Shown here in pieces: positions 34,262 to 44,384 of a DNA stretch of 64,000 bases (positions are counted from its first letter, which is position 1; every line of letters starts with the position of its first letter). The translations under genes were made by a program, and so were the position numbers. This DNA is from Gentiana macrophylla. Taxonomy: Eukaryota; Streptophyta; Magnoliopsida; Gentianales; Gentianaceae. The DNA is taken from positions 29,485,977 through 29,549,976 of the forward strand of contig CM047809.1 in NCBI GenBank assembly GCA_026214975.1. Direction: 5' to 3'. The notes below the pieces were generated by a model. The model was not told the origin of the DNA. It saw only the letters and a program-made list of their open reading frames with translations, and did not search any database.

Positions 34262-35484
34262 TCATGGTTCGTAACGAATGTCGAATTGGGTGAGCTCGAT
34301 GGCCCAGCGTAGAAAACGACCTGACAAATCCGGCTTGTGGAGGACCTGCCGTAGCGGCGCGTCTGACAGTACTATAATTGAATGCGATGAAAAGTAAGCC
34401 CTTAATTTTTGGGCGTCTATAACAACGCAGTAGGCCAACTTTTCGATATTAAAATAACGACTTTCTACTGGGCTTAGAGCCTTAGAAACATAATAAACAG
34501 GCTTTTGCGAGGTACCCTCTTCTTTGATAAGTGCTGCGGCGACGGCCCTATCCGAGGCAGCTAGATATAATAGGTAGGCCTTGAGCTCTTTGAAAGCCTG
34601 CGAGCATTCTTCTGTCCATAAAAAGGTTTTATTTCCTTTTAGGATTTTGAAGAAGGGAAGGCTCTTCTCGGCAGATTTTGATATAAACCTTCCCAGGGCT
34701 ATTACCCTCCCATTCAGCCTTTGTACCTCCTTGAAGCTAGTTGGCTCGCTCATGTTTATCAGCGCTTTGATTTATCAGTCGCTTCTATCCCCCTTTGGCT
34801 TACCATGAAGCCCAAGAATTTCCCTGCCTGGACCCCAAAAGTGCATTTCGCAGGGTTTAGCTTCATTGAGTGATTTTTTACGTTTGTGAAGGTTTCGTAG
34901 AGGTCCACCGGGTGATCCTGGCGACTTGATTTTACGACCATATCGCCGATGTAAGCCTCTATGTTTTTGCCTATTTGCGTGCTAAAGACTCTGTTCACCA
35001 TCCTTTGATACGTTGAACCTGCGTTCTTTAGACCAAACGGCATCATCTCGTAGTAATATAGTCCGCCGGCGGCACGGAAAGCGGTCAGCTCTTCATCCTC
35101 GTCTGCCATCTTGACTTGGTGATAGCTAGAATAAGCGTCCAGAAAGCTTAGTGTTTCGAAACCAGCGATCCCGTCTACCATTTTGTCAATTCGGGGCAGT
35201 GCGTAAATATCTTTGGGGCAGGCTTTGTTCAAATCAATGAAATCGATGCACATCCGCCACTTGCCGTTATGCTTCTTCACCATTACCACGTTTGCTAACC
35301 AGGTGGGATACTGAAGCTCCTTAATTATGCCTGCTGTCAAAAGCTTTTCGACCTCACTTTTTATTGCGACCTCCTTTTCTGTAGAGAATTCGCACGCTCT
35401 TTGTTGGATCGGCCTGAAGTTGAGATCGACACTTAGATAGTGCAAGGCGACCTCCGACTCCACACCTCTCATATCTGTCACCTC
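34262..35484 (-). pseudogene. Tat pol: reverse transcriptase and RNase H
   Basis: RT (35481-34759) reads LLTAGIIKELQYPTWLANVVMVKKHNGKWRMC, DLNKACPKD, FLDAYSSYHQV, MPFGLKNAGSTYQRMVN. The active site is YIGDMVV (34942-34953) instead of YVDD, so one catalytic Asp is missing. A one-base deletion near 34756 shifts the frame. RNase H (34753-34262) reads WTEECSQAFKELKAYL, PVYYVSKALSPVESRYFNIEKLA and SGRFLRWAIELTQFDIRYEP. It cannot have active polymerase as written. Confidence 0.88.
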
Positions 35485-36837
35485 CTAGGCGAAGGCGTCC
35501 AAGTTTGCTTTTAGAAGCTTGATCAATCCTTCCCTTTCTTTCTCGGTGGTCTGTGACCCTATTTTTATCCTCTGGTCGGGATATTTGTCGTTTATGATGA
35601 CCTCAGCCAGCTCGTCCTCGGCAGTAAAATCAGGCTCGTCCCGAATTTGCAATGTTTCAAATTCCACTGCTCCCTCCAGGACTTCTTTTACCGTGGCGAT
35701 CTGATCCGGAGCCATGTTAAATCCCTCCACTCTGGGTCGCTTGGAATCGACCCTGTTCTTGGTCATATAATCAAGGAAAAGTCCAGGTCGACTAGTGGCG
35801 ACCCCAATTTCGTCCCCTATGTGGAACTTGACCCTTTGGTGGGGAACAGATGCCACCATTTGAAATTTTTTCATAGCCGGAATCCCTAAGATCATGTTGT
35901 AGTATGAGGGGAGATCGATGACTAAGAATGTGATTATCTCAGTTCTACATGGCTCATAGTCACCCAAAGTGATGTTGAGGTCGACTGTGCCTTTGACCCG
36001 CACTGTGTCATTGGTAAAGCCCTCGAGCACCCCGAGGTAGGGTTTCAACTTAGCCTCTCCAAATCCGATATGTTTTAAACAGTCGAAATAGATGACGTCG
36101 CGGCCAGCCCCGGTGTCGACCATTACTCTGTTGACGCCATGCTTGTCGTTCACCCCGACTTTGAGAATGAGGGGTATTTCCATGGGACCGCCGACTGTGG
36201 TCAACTCACTTTTAGTGAACATGATTCCTTTCTCGTTTTCCCCCAACACTATCTGCTTTTCAAAGCCGCGCGTATTGATTTGGTGTATCTGGGATTTCAG
36301 CTGATTGTTGCTGGGAATATTCCCATGGATAACTTGAACTTCCCTCTGATAGACGCAGGGATGGCGACCCTGACTGGGACCGGTGTGCCCATCTCGTTTA
36401 TACTTAGTCGCTGGTCCTTCGCGGATTAATCTCTCTATTTCTCGCCTCAATATGAAGCATTCATCTGTGACGTGGCCGTGATCTTTGTGATAGTCACAGT
36501 ATTTCGATTTATCGCGACTGTCGGGATCGCCCCTCATGGGTTTGGGTTTGTCAAAATGCTCACGGATTTCGAACAGTATCTGGGATGCTTTTGTGTTGAG
36601 CGGGGTAAAATTACCCTCACTGAATTTGTAAGGTTTCTTTACCTCACGATCATGGTTAGCATCTCGCCCATTTTCCCTCTTGTGATCCTCCGTTCGATCC
36701 TCTTTCTGTGAATGTTGCTCTGTTTTGGGCTTTGCTTTCCCAGAGGATGGCGCTTCGCTGACTCCCATCATTCGGGCTCTCTCCAGCATTTCCCTGAGAC
36801 CCGCTTTAGGGGGCCGTAGGTTAAATTCTGTCTTCAT
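35485..36837 (-). pseudogene. Tat gag C-end and aspartic protease
   Basis: The N-terminal part holds a Cys/His knuckle-like KYCDYHKDHGHVTDEC (about 36457-36505), the form seen in Tat gag. Protease follows: NRVMVDTGAGRDVIYFDCLKHIG with the active-site DTGA (about 36105-36125), and the flap region ending MILGIPAMKKFQMVAS. The frame stops at TAG 35485-35487, which sits where a Trp is expected (LDAFA-stop-EVTDM), before RT. Otherwise it is open for 450 residues. Confidence 0.85.
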
Positions 36838-38176
36838 CGGACCTTTGGCGATCCCCGTGAGAAAACATGTGACAACTGCATCATCCGGAATGTTTCTTGT
36901 CTAATCATATATTCTGATGAACCGCTCATAATATTCTTTTCCGGACTCATGCCCTCCTATGCGAACCTCGTATAGGTCCTCTATGGTTTTCTTCGGTCTG
37001 CTTGCCGATTCAAACTCTCTGACGAATTTTTCCGATAGATCCTCCCAATTTTTAACTGAACCGCGGGGAAGCCCACGTATCTAGGACGCAGCCCTATCCT
37101 GCATGCTACCGACTAAAGCGATGCACCAGGCGGATTTATTTTGGGTTGCTAGGGTGATGCGGCCCTGGAAAACGGTGAGCCAGTCGTTCGGGCAAGAATT
37201 CCCATTGTAGTAATTATAGCTGGGGTAGCTAACCTTTTCATTGCTGGCAGGCAATGTCTCGGTGATTCTTTTAGCGAGCACGTCGATTCCTGAGATCGGT
37301 GCAGCCCTCTCGGCTGGCCTCAACTTTTTCAACTCTACGAGCTCATTTTTCATTACCTCCATCTGCTCTTTTAAGTAGGGGTCGAACCTGGGTCGTGACA
37401 GCGCTTGAGTGTCAGCCGCTCTAGCCTACGGCCTGATTCCCCCTGATCTTGCAATCCTTCCTGATGAGCTCTCTTCTCCCTTATAATTACACGAGCGTCC
37501 TGTACGTTTCTATCTTGTCGAGGGGGTATTTCTTCCCCTGGAAGGCTGAGACGACTTGGGGCCGATGCCTTGTCCTTCTCACCTAACCTTCTAAAAGCTA
37601 ATCCTTTTTCTACTGCCTTTCCTCTCTGATGATAGCGATCTGGGAGAAACGAGGTTAGCACAACTTCCTTCCTCAGCCCCTTCCGACCCGACGAGTGTAT
37701 GCTTTCCTCGACCTCGATTTCCTGGATCTGACTCTGGCGACCATTATCTATGGCCACGGGGACGATTTCATTTATGGGAGGATTTGGGGGTCGGATCGAC
37801 ATTGGGGCCTGGCCTTTTGCCACCAGACGAGAGTTAGTTAGGTACATAGTTTCCGCATACCTCGCATATTCCCTCATTTCTGCGATCTCAGGATCCTCCA
37901 GGAAGCCTGGTCTAGTCTCGGGGGTCGACCTTTGGCTTTGTTGTGACCTTGCTCTTTCTTTGCGAGCCCCATCTAAAGCAGCGATGGCCTCCTTCGCTTA
38001 GCTTTTTGGTTAATGACATTCCGGGCGTCGCTAGGTGCTAGGACTCCTCTCTGCGACCCTTATCCCTCTGCGGGGAGATTGTCAAGTGTTTCTCCTACGC
38101 CCTCTCCACGAGCATGAGGCTGCATGCCCCCCTTTGCAGGGGTTTTGGGCGTCAGCCGTCCTTTACTTCCTATCAT
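36838..38176 (-). pseudogene. Tat gag
   Basis: A start at 38176 (MIGSKGRLTPKTPAKGG) directly follows the leader. In-frame stops lie at 38060-38062 (TAA), 37081-37083 and 36901-36903 (both TAG), and there are frameshifts near 37990 and 37400. The retrotransposon gag domain is clear: YNGNSCPNDWLTVFQGRITLATQN, CIALVGSMQDRAAS, SVKNWEDLSEKFVREFES, YEVRIGGHESGKEYYERFIR. Remaining N-terminal sequence is charged and low complexity. Capsid formation is the expected role. Confidence 0.8.
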
Positions 38177-38480
38177 CACTATAGGGTGGCTTTCAGGGGG
38201 TAGTGATGATTTGTACGTAATAACCCCGGAAAAGAGTGACTATTTTTAGGAGTGTGCTTTGTATTGGTGAGGGTTTTTCTGGGTATATGCTTTTGAGGTA
38301 TAAAGGCAGTTTGAGGGTTGAGGGTTTTCTTTGTAAGATTACCTCCTTTTTTCGGCGTAAACTTAGACGAGGGGACACAGCCTGACGCTTCCGAATCGGC
38401 TGAAGAGAGATTCCTTCGAGTTGATGCGTGTTAGCAATCTTTAGATGACTTTTCTTTGGAACGAGCGCATGCTGTTCAGC

Positions 38481-38503
38481 GGTTTCCCGGTAACGGAGCC
38501 AAC
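38481..38503 (-). other. primer-binding site of the Tat element
   Basis: On the minus strand TTGGCTCCGTTACCGGGAAA follows the LTR end. It differs at a few positions from TGGCGCCGTTGCCGGGGA, the plant tRNA-Asp complement used by many Tat and Athila elements. Confidence 0.7.
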
Positions 38504-39104
38504 TGATGATGCATAAATCATCACGGTTGTTTTAGTTGTGTTTGTGCTGTAGATATCTGGCTTATTTGAGGGGTGATTAAGTGTATGCTAGCCGGAGATG
38601 TGCGGCGGCAATGGGAGGAGGAAAAGAAGTTCTATTTTCATAGAGCTTTGGCATGTTTTTGCAGTAGAATGTATATATGATCCAGGTTACACAAGACTTC
38701 CTTTTATAGGAAGAGAAATCTTAGGAGCTAAGTAATAGACAAATGCTGCGAAGCAGCTTAGTCACTAATCTTACTTAATGGCTAAGCAAATATTAAATAT
38801 CTAATCTGCAAGTGGGTAGAATATCTAGACGGCGACCATTTATGATTGCACAGGCCGCCAATTCCCTTTGTCCTATCTCTGCTCCTTGTTTCTTCTTAAG
38901 TAATGTGCGGCCCTTGGAGGGCTATAGGTCCAGGGCCTCTATCCGGCCCCCTAGCTCTGGCGACGCTCTAGGAGGGGTCGATGGCAGCGGCCCTTACTGG
39001 ATATCATTGACGTCGCCGTCGAGGTGGTCGTGGAGCTGCCTCAGGTATGGTGAACCAGGGGCTATCACCGGGGCTAGACGGTGGCGATATTATTTGTATT
39101 ATTA
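38504..39104 (-). repeat. 5' LTR of the Tat element
   Basis: 601 bp, the partner of 19120-19719. Its outer terminus has mutated from ATCATCA to ATTATTA. Confidence 0.92.
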
Positions 39105-39109
39105 TGAGG

Positions 39110-39114
39110 GAGTA
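39110..39114. mobile_element. right tip of the split Stowaway MITE
   Basis: GAG plus the TA duplication. With the preceding TGAGG this restores the TGAGGGAG-TA terminus of the MITE that begins at 18845. Confidence 0.85.
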
Positions 39115-39672
39115 ACAAAAAATAAATAACATGAAAACAAAATTCGTTTTATTAACTGGATATAACAAGATAACTATTACCGTACAGATATGACTGGAAC
39201 CAAAAAAATAAAAGTACAATGCATTAAATAAAGGACTAGAGATCAAACCGAGGTGAGCAAATTACTCTTTCCTTAAGACAAATTGCTCCGGTGTGGTGCC
39301 CACGGTAGTAGCAACTGTCTCCCAAGAAACAACGGCTTCATGTCTCGGATTTAGAGGCACTTCAAAAATCCGAACTCCAGCGAACTTACAGAGTGCTCCG
39401 ACTTCTCTTCGACTCTAGAACTAGATCTATATGAGAGACTCTTTGTCGTGGAAAAGAGAACAGAAAATTTTATAATCTAACCTTCATCCATGAGGAGCCA
39501 ATACTCGATGCTTATTGGCTGGATGACACACTCGGTCGACTTTTCCTTCAACAAAAGTCAACTGGCATGTTTGACTTAATGGCCGACCTCACTCTTGCTT
39601 CTGATTGGTCGGATGACGTGTCGTCTGAATTCTGATTGGTCGGATGACTCAATCACCTCGACTTTTTTTCCC
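39115..39672. other. unclassified retroelement-like remnant
   Basis: Contains CAAATTGCTCCGGTGTGGTGCCCACGG-type sequence loosely similar to 42700-42780, and a direct repeat CTGATTGGTCGGATGAC at about 39600 and 39632. No coding frame. Probably eroded LTR sequence. Confidence 0.35.
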
Positions 39673-39887
39673 CAGTGGCGGATCCAGAAATTTATTCCAG
39701 TGCTGTCACCGGAGTCTAAAACTACATCTTTTATCCATAAAAAATTCCAGTGGGGTCACCGGAGTCTAAAACATCAATTTTTATCGACAAAACGACATTT
39801 TTAACAACAAAACTACATAGTTTTAATACTAAAAAAAATTTAAAATCCAGCAGGGTGACGCCCCCAGGACACGTGGATCCGCCCCTG
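39673..39887. mobile_element. hAT-type MITE (215 bp)
   Basis: Ends are CAGTGGCGGATCCA and, reverse-complemented, CAGGGGCGGATCCA. Flanks TTTTTCCC and CTTTTCCC match at 7 of 8 bases, an hAT-type duplication. The phrase GGTCACCGGAGTCTAAAAC is repeated inside. Confidence 0.85.
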
Positions 39888-41343
39888 CTTTTCCCACAAG
39901 AAAAATAAATTCCGATTTAAAATTAATTTTCGGTAAATTTCATAAAAAAATTGTCCAAAAAACTAATATCAAACACCCGGAGTGAGCCGAGCAGGCTGGA
40001 CAAACGGCAGCGCGCACGAGTGGAATTATCTAGGTCCTCTCCTCCCTCATGCATAAAAATGCTTTGCCTATTGGGGCACATCCATAAGAGACATACAATC
40101 TCTTATTACTAGTGTTCTCAACACTCAAGTTTCCAATGTGGGAAAATGGAGTGAGAATCTCCTTTCAACTTCCTTCTCCTACCACTTTTCAACAATTATA
40201 GGCATTAATATCTCATTCATCCGATGTCCGAATTGAGTGATTTCAAAGCCAATATCATTTACTCCGTGAGTAGTATTTTTAGAAGTAACAAGCCCTGGTG
40301 AATCAAACCGGAGCTTATCCGAAATTTCCGTTAAAATTGACTGTTTCAACACGTGTTCTAAGCCCCTTTTCATGAGATTTGACTTATATCTCCAATATTT
40401 GTTTTTGAGCAAATCAATATTTAATTATTATATCAAATGTTGAAGATTGTATTGATTTATGTTTTTTTTTATCTTCTCGTCTTTCAAAAACTTTGCATTA
40501 AAGTATTATTTGGTACTCAATTAAATAGTCTTTGCATCTTGAATATAAAAAAAATTATATAATAATTGTCTGAATTGACACATTTTGTTATTATCATATG
40601 ATAATTCAAAAAAATTATGAATTAATTTTAAAAAATTATTTGACTCAATATAAAACTCGAGCTCGACTCGAGTTCTTAAAAATTTCTTGAATCTCGACTC
40701 GAACTCGAATTCGAAATACTCGTTCTCAAATTTGAATTCATAAATATTTTACTTTGCTCAACTCGTTTAGACCTATCGGGTTTGACTCGACTTGTTTACC
40801 ACCCATGTAATAAATATTTCTTTCCACGGGAAAAAATGAAGAAAAAAAAACGACAAAAACGTGATTTGCCGGTCCAATGATTTGTAAGATCTAATTTTAT
40901 AAACATATTTGTCTATTTTGGTTTACGGGACGTTGTCTGTACATAGCAAGTGGAACTCTGGAAGTGAAGATATTCTTGGCGGTTGTTATCAAAGAAATTA
41001 GCATGTGAACTAGTTTAAAGGTCTCTAATTCTTTATACCGACAATCTACAACCAATCAAAAATGCTCCCTATTTTTTTTTTTCAGTCACAGAATCACAAT
41101 AAATTCAAAGGAATTGAAAAATAAGATTTTAGTGGAATTTAATAATAACGTTTTTTATTCTTCCTCGTTATCTTTTTTTCTTTTCCTCATTTAGATTAAA
41201 ATCCACAACCTTTAACCTTAAATTGAAAAAATTTAGTGGAATATTAATAACGTTTTTTTATCGTTTTGAATCTCATTAAATACAATGATATTTAATGATA
41301 TCGAATTTCACCACTCCACGTATCACGTACACAATCCTCGAAT
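39888..41343. other. AT-rich intergenic DNA
   Basis: No gene. There is a run of CTCGA/TCGAG motifs at 40650-40800 and a direct repeat TAGTGGAAT...TAATAACGTTTTTT near 41133 and 41233. Nothing else recognised. Confidence 0.4.
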
Positions 41344-41967
41344 TGTAACAATAATAGGGCCAAGACCTTAACATTATAGACCATGAGTCACACTATAGGC
41401 CTAAAGGCCGATCCCGCCCCCACAGGGGGGAAGCCGAGCAGGTCGATCCTCAGTCCACCGCTGGTCGGTCAGGACCGAAGTTAGAGGCCGACCTGGCTAG
41501 CTCAGTCACCTTGACCTCGGCTGTTCGCCGCAGGTCGGCAAGAGCGTATAATGACAATACATGCTAATCAGAATAATTATGAAAAGAATCCTAAGCCATT
41601 AAAGCTCTAATCTTTATCATTTAAAATCTAGTATTTGAATACCGGAATTATCTCCTAAATTAAGAGGATTGAATCGTGATTATCCTCTCCTTAGGGAACA
41701 CGAAATCAAAGTCCAATTAGGACCCTGGCCCATTCAGGCCAAGGGCATAAGCCCCCTCTATATAAACAATCTCTAAGAAACTACGGGGACTTGATTCCTG
41801 AATAATTACAGAATACGTAGGCAACCTGGAGAAAGAATCCAGGCTCAGTCTAAATCACCCCCAAAAACCATCTCCTCGTTCATCTTTTCTAGGGTTCCCT
41901 GGTCTTGGATTATTGTCACTAAAAAAATACGGTCCGGATTTAAACCCGGCGATTTTTTACATCGTCA
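41344..41967 (+). repeat. LTR relict of the leader-hairpin family
   Basis: TG at the left and ACATCGTCA at the right. A TATATAAAC box (41759-41767) is followed by CTACG (41781) pairing with CGTAG (41816), then CCTGGA/TCCAGG (41825-41843) and CTCAGTCTAAATCACCCCC. Most like 15633-16239. No duplication identified, so the left edge is approximate. Confidence 0.65.
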
Positions 41968-41974
41968 ATCTTAT

Positions 41975-42430
41975 AACAACTTAGAACTTAGGATTGACGG
42001 TGCTAGTTAAGGTATAATGGATCCAGTAACAAAGTCCGGTAACAATTTAATTAGGCACATCGTCCTTGTTTGTCCTAAAATGGTTAACCCAAGTTACCAA
42101 GTCAATCATGTCACAACATTATATCTTAATAATATTTCTCTCGATTTTTCAATGTGGAAATTACATTCTCCACACCTTAAGGAATTGGCCAGATGTATCT
42201 GATGGTGTAATACTTAGATCTTTCTGCAATGTCCCAGTACTTGGGTCTGACGGCGCTACTTGAGGCATAATAGATCCCCATTAACTATTTGATTAGGCAC
42301 ATCGTCATCATTTGGGCTAAAATGGTTAACTTCAGTTACCAATTCTATTATGTCTCAACCTAATATTTTAATAATCTCTGTCTCAATTTTTTAATATGGA
42401 TATTACAGACTCCATCCTACTCCACTTGGA
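41975..42430 (+). repeat. two-copy tandem duplication (~250 bp)
   Basis: ATTAGGCACATCGTC and CTAAAATGGTTAAC recur about 240 bases apart (near 42050 and 42290), in diverged copies. No coding content. Confidence 0.65.
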
Positions 42431-43028
42431 TCCTCCCATATTTGGAATCCTATCGGATATGGAGAAGTTGTATTGAAAAATGTGTTTTTTTATTTTTCAA
42501 TCATTTTTATCAAACAAATATATACATAAGCACCACATCAATAATATATTAAAATGTATGTCATAAATGATCTAAAACATTTTTTTTATTTAAGTTAATG
42601 TTAGGGGCGTGGTACGGTATGTGTTAAAATTAGTACACATAATAAAATTACAACAATAGAAAATAATGCAAAATAAATAACACAAATCGAGATGAGTACG
42701 AACACTTTGTTCTTAAAACGATTTGCTTCGATATAATGCTCACGGTGCTAATTGTCTCACGGGATACCACAGTTTACCGGTTCAATATAGTGATACTTCA
42801 AATTTCGAACAGACGACGAACTAATCCGGTGCTCAAACATTCTTTTCGACAAAATTGCAAATTACATCACTATATGAGGAAATAATATATAATACTAGAA
42901 TAGTTGGTAAAAAAATCTTCTCTAAAAAAACTTTAGAAATGAGGTATTTATAGGAACGAAATACCAACCCACTAATGGCCACTGACCCACATTCATAGCC
43001 ACTGCTTAGCACTAAAGGTCACGGGAGA
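42431..43028. other. non-coding, possible LTR remnant
   Basis: AT-rich. 42600-42900 resembles 39115-39400 weakly. No frame or terminal structure can be defended. Confidence 0.3.
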
Positions 43029-43170
43029 TTATTGTGTGGTGTTTTGTGACTGCGGAGACACTGCATGTTATCTCCACACACCACGCGCTTTATTTATTAC
43101 ATATTTAAACTGTGTGGTTCTGATCATTTTATCCGTCACTTCACCCTTAAATTCCTTCACCACACAATAA
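43029..43170. mobile_element. small MITE, copy 1
   Basis: Starts TTATTGTGTGGTG and ends CACCACACAATAA, a perfect 13-base inverted repeat. The interior has AACTGTGTGGTTCTGATC. Superfamily unknown. Confidence 0.7.
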
Positions 43171-43356
43171 CTTCTCAAAGGTCACTAACAAGCTATTATA
43201 GCTACAAAGCAAAACTAATGGCCACCGACTAAAGGTTTATGACTACTAAGCTATCATTTTGATATGACTTGATTTAGGGTTATGTAAAAAATGAAAATCA
43301 AACTCGAAAAATATCAACAAATCAAAATAGACAAAGACAATAAGATCAGGGGTGGT

Positions 43357-43495
43357 TTTTGTGTGGTGTCTCCACACGGTGCGGAGACATGTGTGAAGAC
43401 ACACACACCACACACTTTCATTCTGTCTTTATAAACTGTGTGGTTCTGATCGTTTCACCCGTCACTTCACTTCAAAATCCATCACCACACAAGTA
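43357..43495. mobile_element. small MITE, copy 2
   Basis: TTTTGTGTGGTG at the left and CACCACACAAGTA at the right, with the same AACTGTGTGGTTCTGATC core as copy 1. Confidence 0.7.
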
Positions 43496-43643
43496 TTTCC
43501 CTAAGATTAGGGTGTCAAGAGAAACGAAGTTCTAGTTGTACCATCAAGCACAATAATAAAAACTAACACATTAGGAATAATTAATTAATTAATTATGGGG
43601 CACCATACTAACTCAAAAATCAAAAGTGGACAAGGTACGTAAA

Positions 43644-44354
43644 TGTTGGTGATTTAAGTATAACCATGTCCATTTGTGTAATTAATGGTTTGGTATAAAG
43701 ATGGGTGAACTCGAAACACTCTATTTTGGGTTTGGAGGTGCGGAGTGCACGCTCATATAAGTGGTTACGTGTTTACGGATGTAAATGATCAAGTAGAGTT
43801 CGAAAAGCTACTTAAAAGACACAAAAATTCGATTTAGGAAAAGCAGAGGGACAGGCGCCCGCCTGTGAAGGTTTTTCAAGCAGGAAATTGAACAGGTTCT
43901 TGTTCGGATTTCTTGTGTTCACAGGCCAGCCACAGGCGCCCGCCTGTGACTCGATTTTGTGAATTGGTGTGTCTTTTCATTGTTTTTCAACAGTTTCTTC
44001 CATATAACACATTTCCAAAAAGGTGTCTATATGTTAGAACGTTTTTTAACCAACATATAAGATCATTTTGAGAGCATAGAATAAAAACATTCAAGTTCTT
44101 CTTCATCTTTGAGAGTCAATAACTTCTTATAAAACTCCATTAGTAATCTTTTCTTTTGGTGCCAAAAAGAGAAGGGAAACATAGTCTTATCTCATAAAAG
44201 TATTCGTGCAACCCGGGGCATCGTATAAGGGTCGAATAACTTTTGTAGGAAAGTGTTTTACACGATTCTACGTCATATCAAGTTTAATTTTTCCTGCGAT
44301 TTTAGTTTTGACATTGTTGTTTACATTCCTTTGAAAGCCTATATTTTTACAACA
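43644..44354 (+). repeat. 5' LTR of the copia element
   Basis: 711 bp. It contains the perfect inverted repeat ACAGGCG-CC-CGCCTGT twice (43851-43866 and 43932-43947). Confidence 0.93.
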
Positions 44355-44384
44355 ATCTACAAAATTTATTTCAGAATTTCTGCA

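Larger units (their letters stand above)
19120..39104 (-). mobile_element. complete Tat/Ogre-like Ty3/gypsy retrotransposon
   Basis: Two LTRs (19120-19719, 38504-39104) run TGATGAT...ATCATCA, and the element is flanked by the 5 bp duplication TGAGG at 19115-19119 and 39105-39109. On the minus strand it has a tRNA-Asp-type primer site, gag, protease, RT, RNase H, a second RNase H and integrase. The extra RNase H places it in the Tat lineage. Downstream of integrase are two antisense genes on the plus strand. Without the 6.55 kb insertion at 21884-28436 it is about 13.4 kb. The LTRs differ at roughly twenty positions by eye (about 96% identical), so it is not very recent. All reading frames are broken. 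Confidence 0.92.

Noticed and set aside
32423..38176. Integrated pararetrovirus
   Set aside because: The order gag-protease-RT-RNase H-RNase H-integrase with LTRs, a tRNA-type primer site and a 5 bp duplication is that of a Ty3/gypsy element; no movement or coat protein is present.
44253..44384. Upstream start of the copia frame at 44253
   Set aside because: It lies within the 5' LTR; the ATG at 44385 begins the conserved gag sequence.
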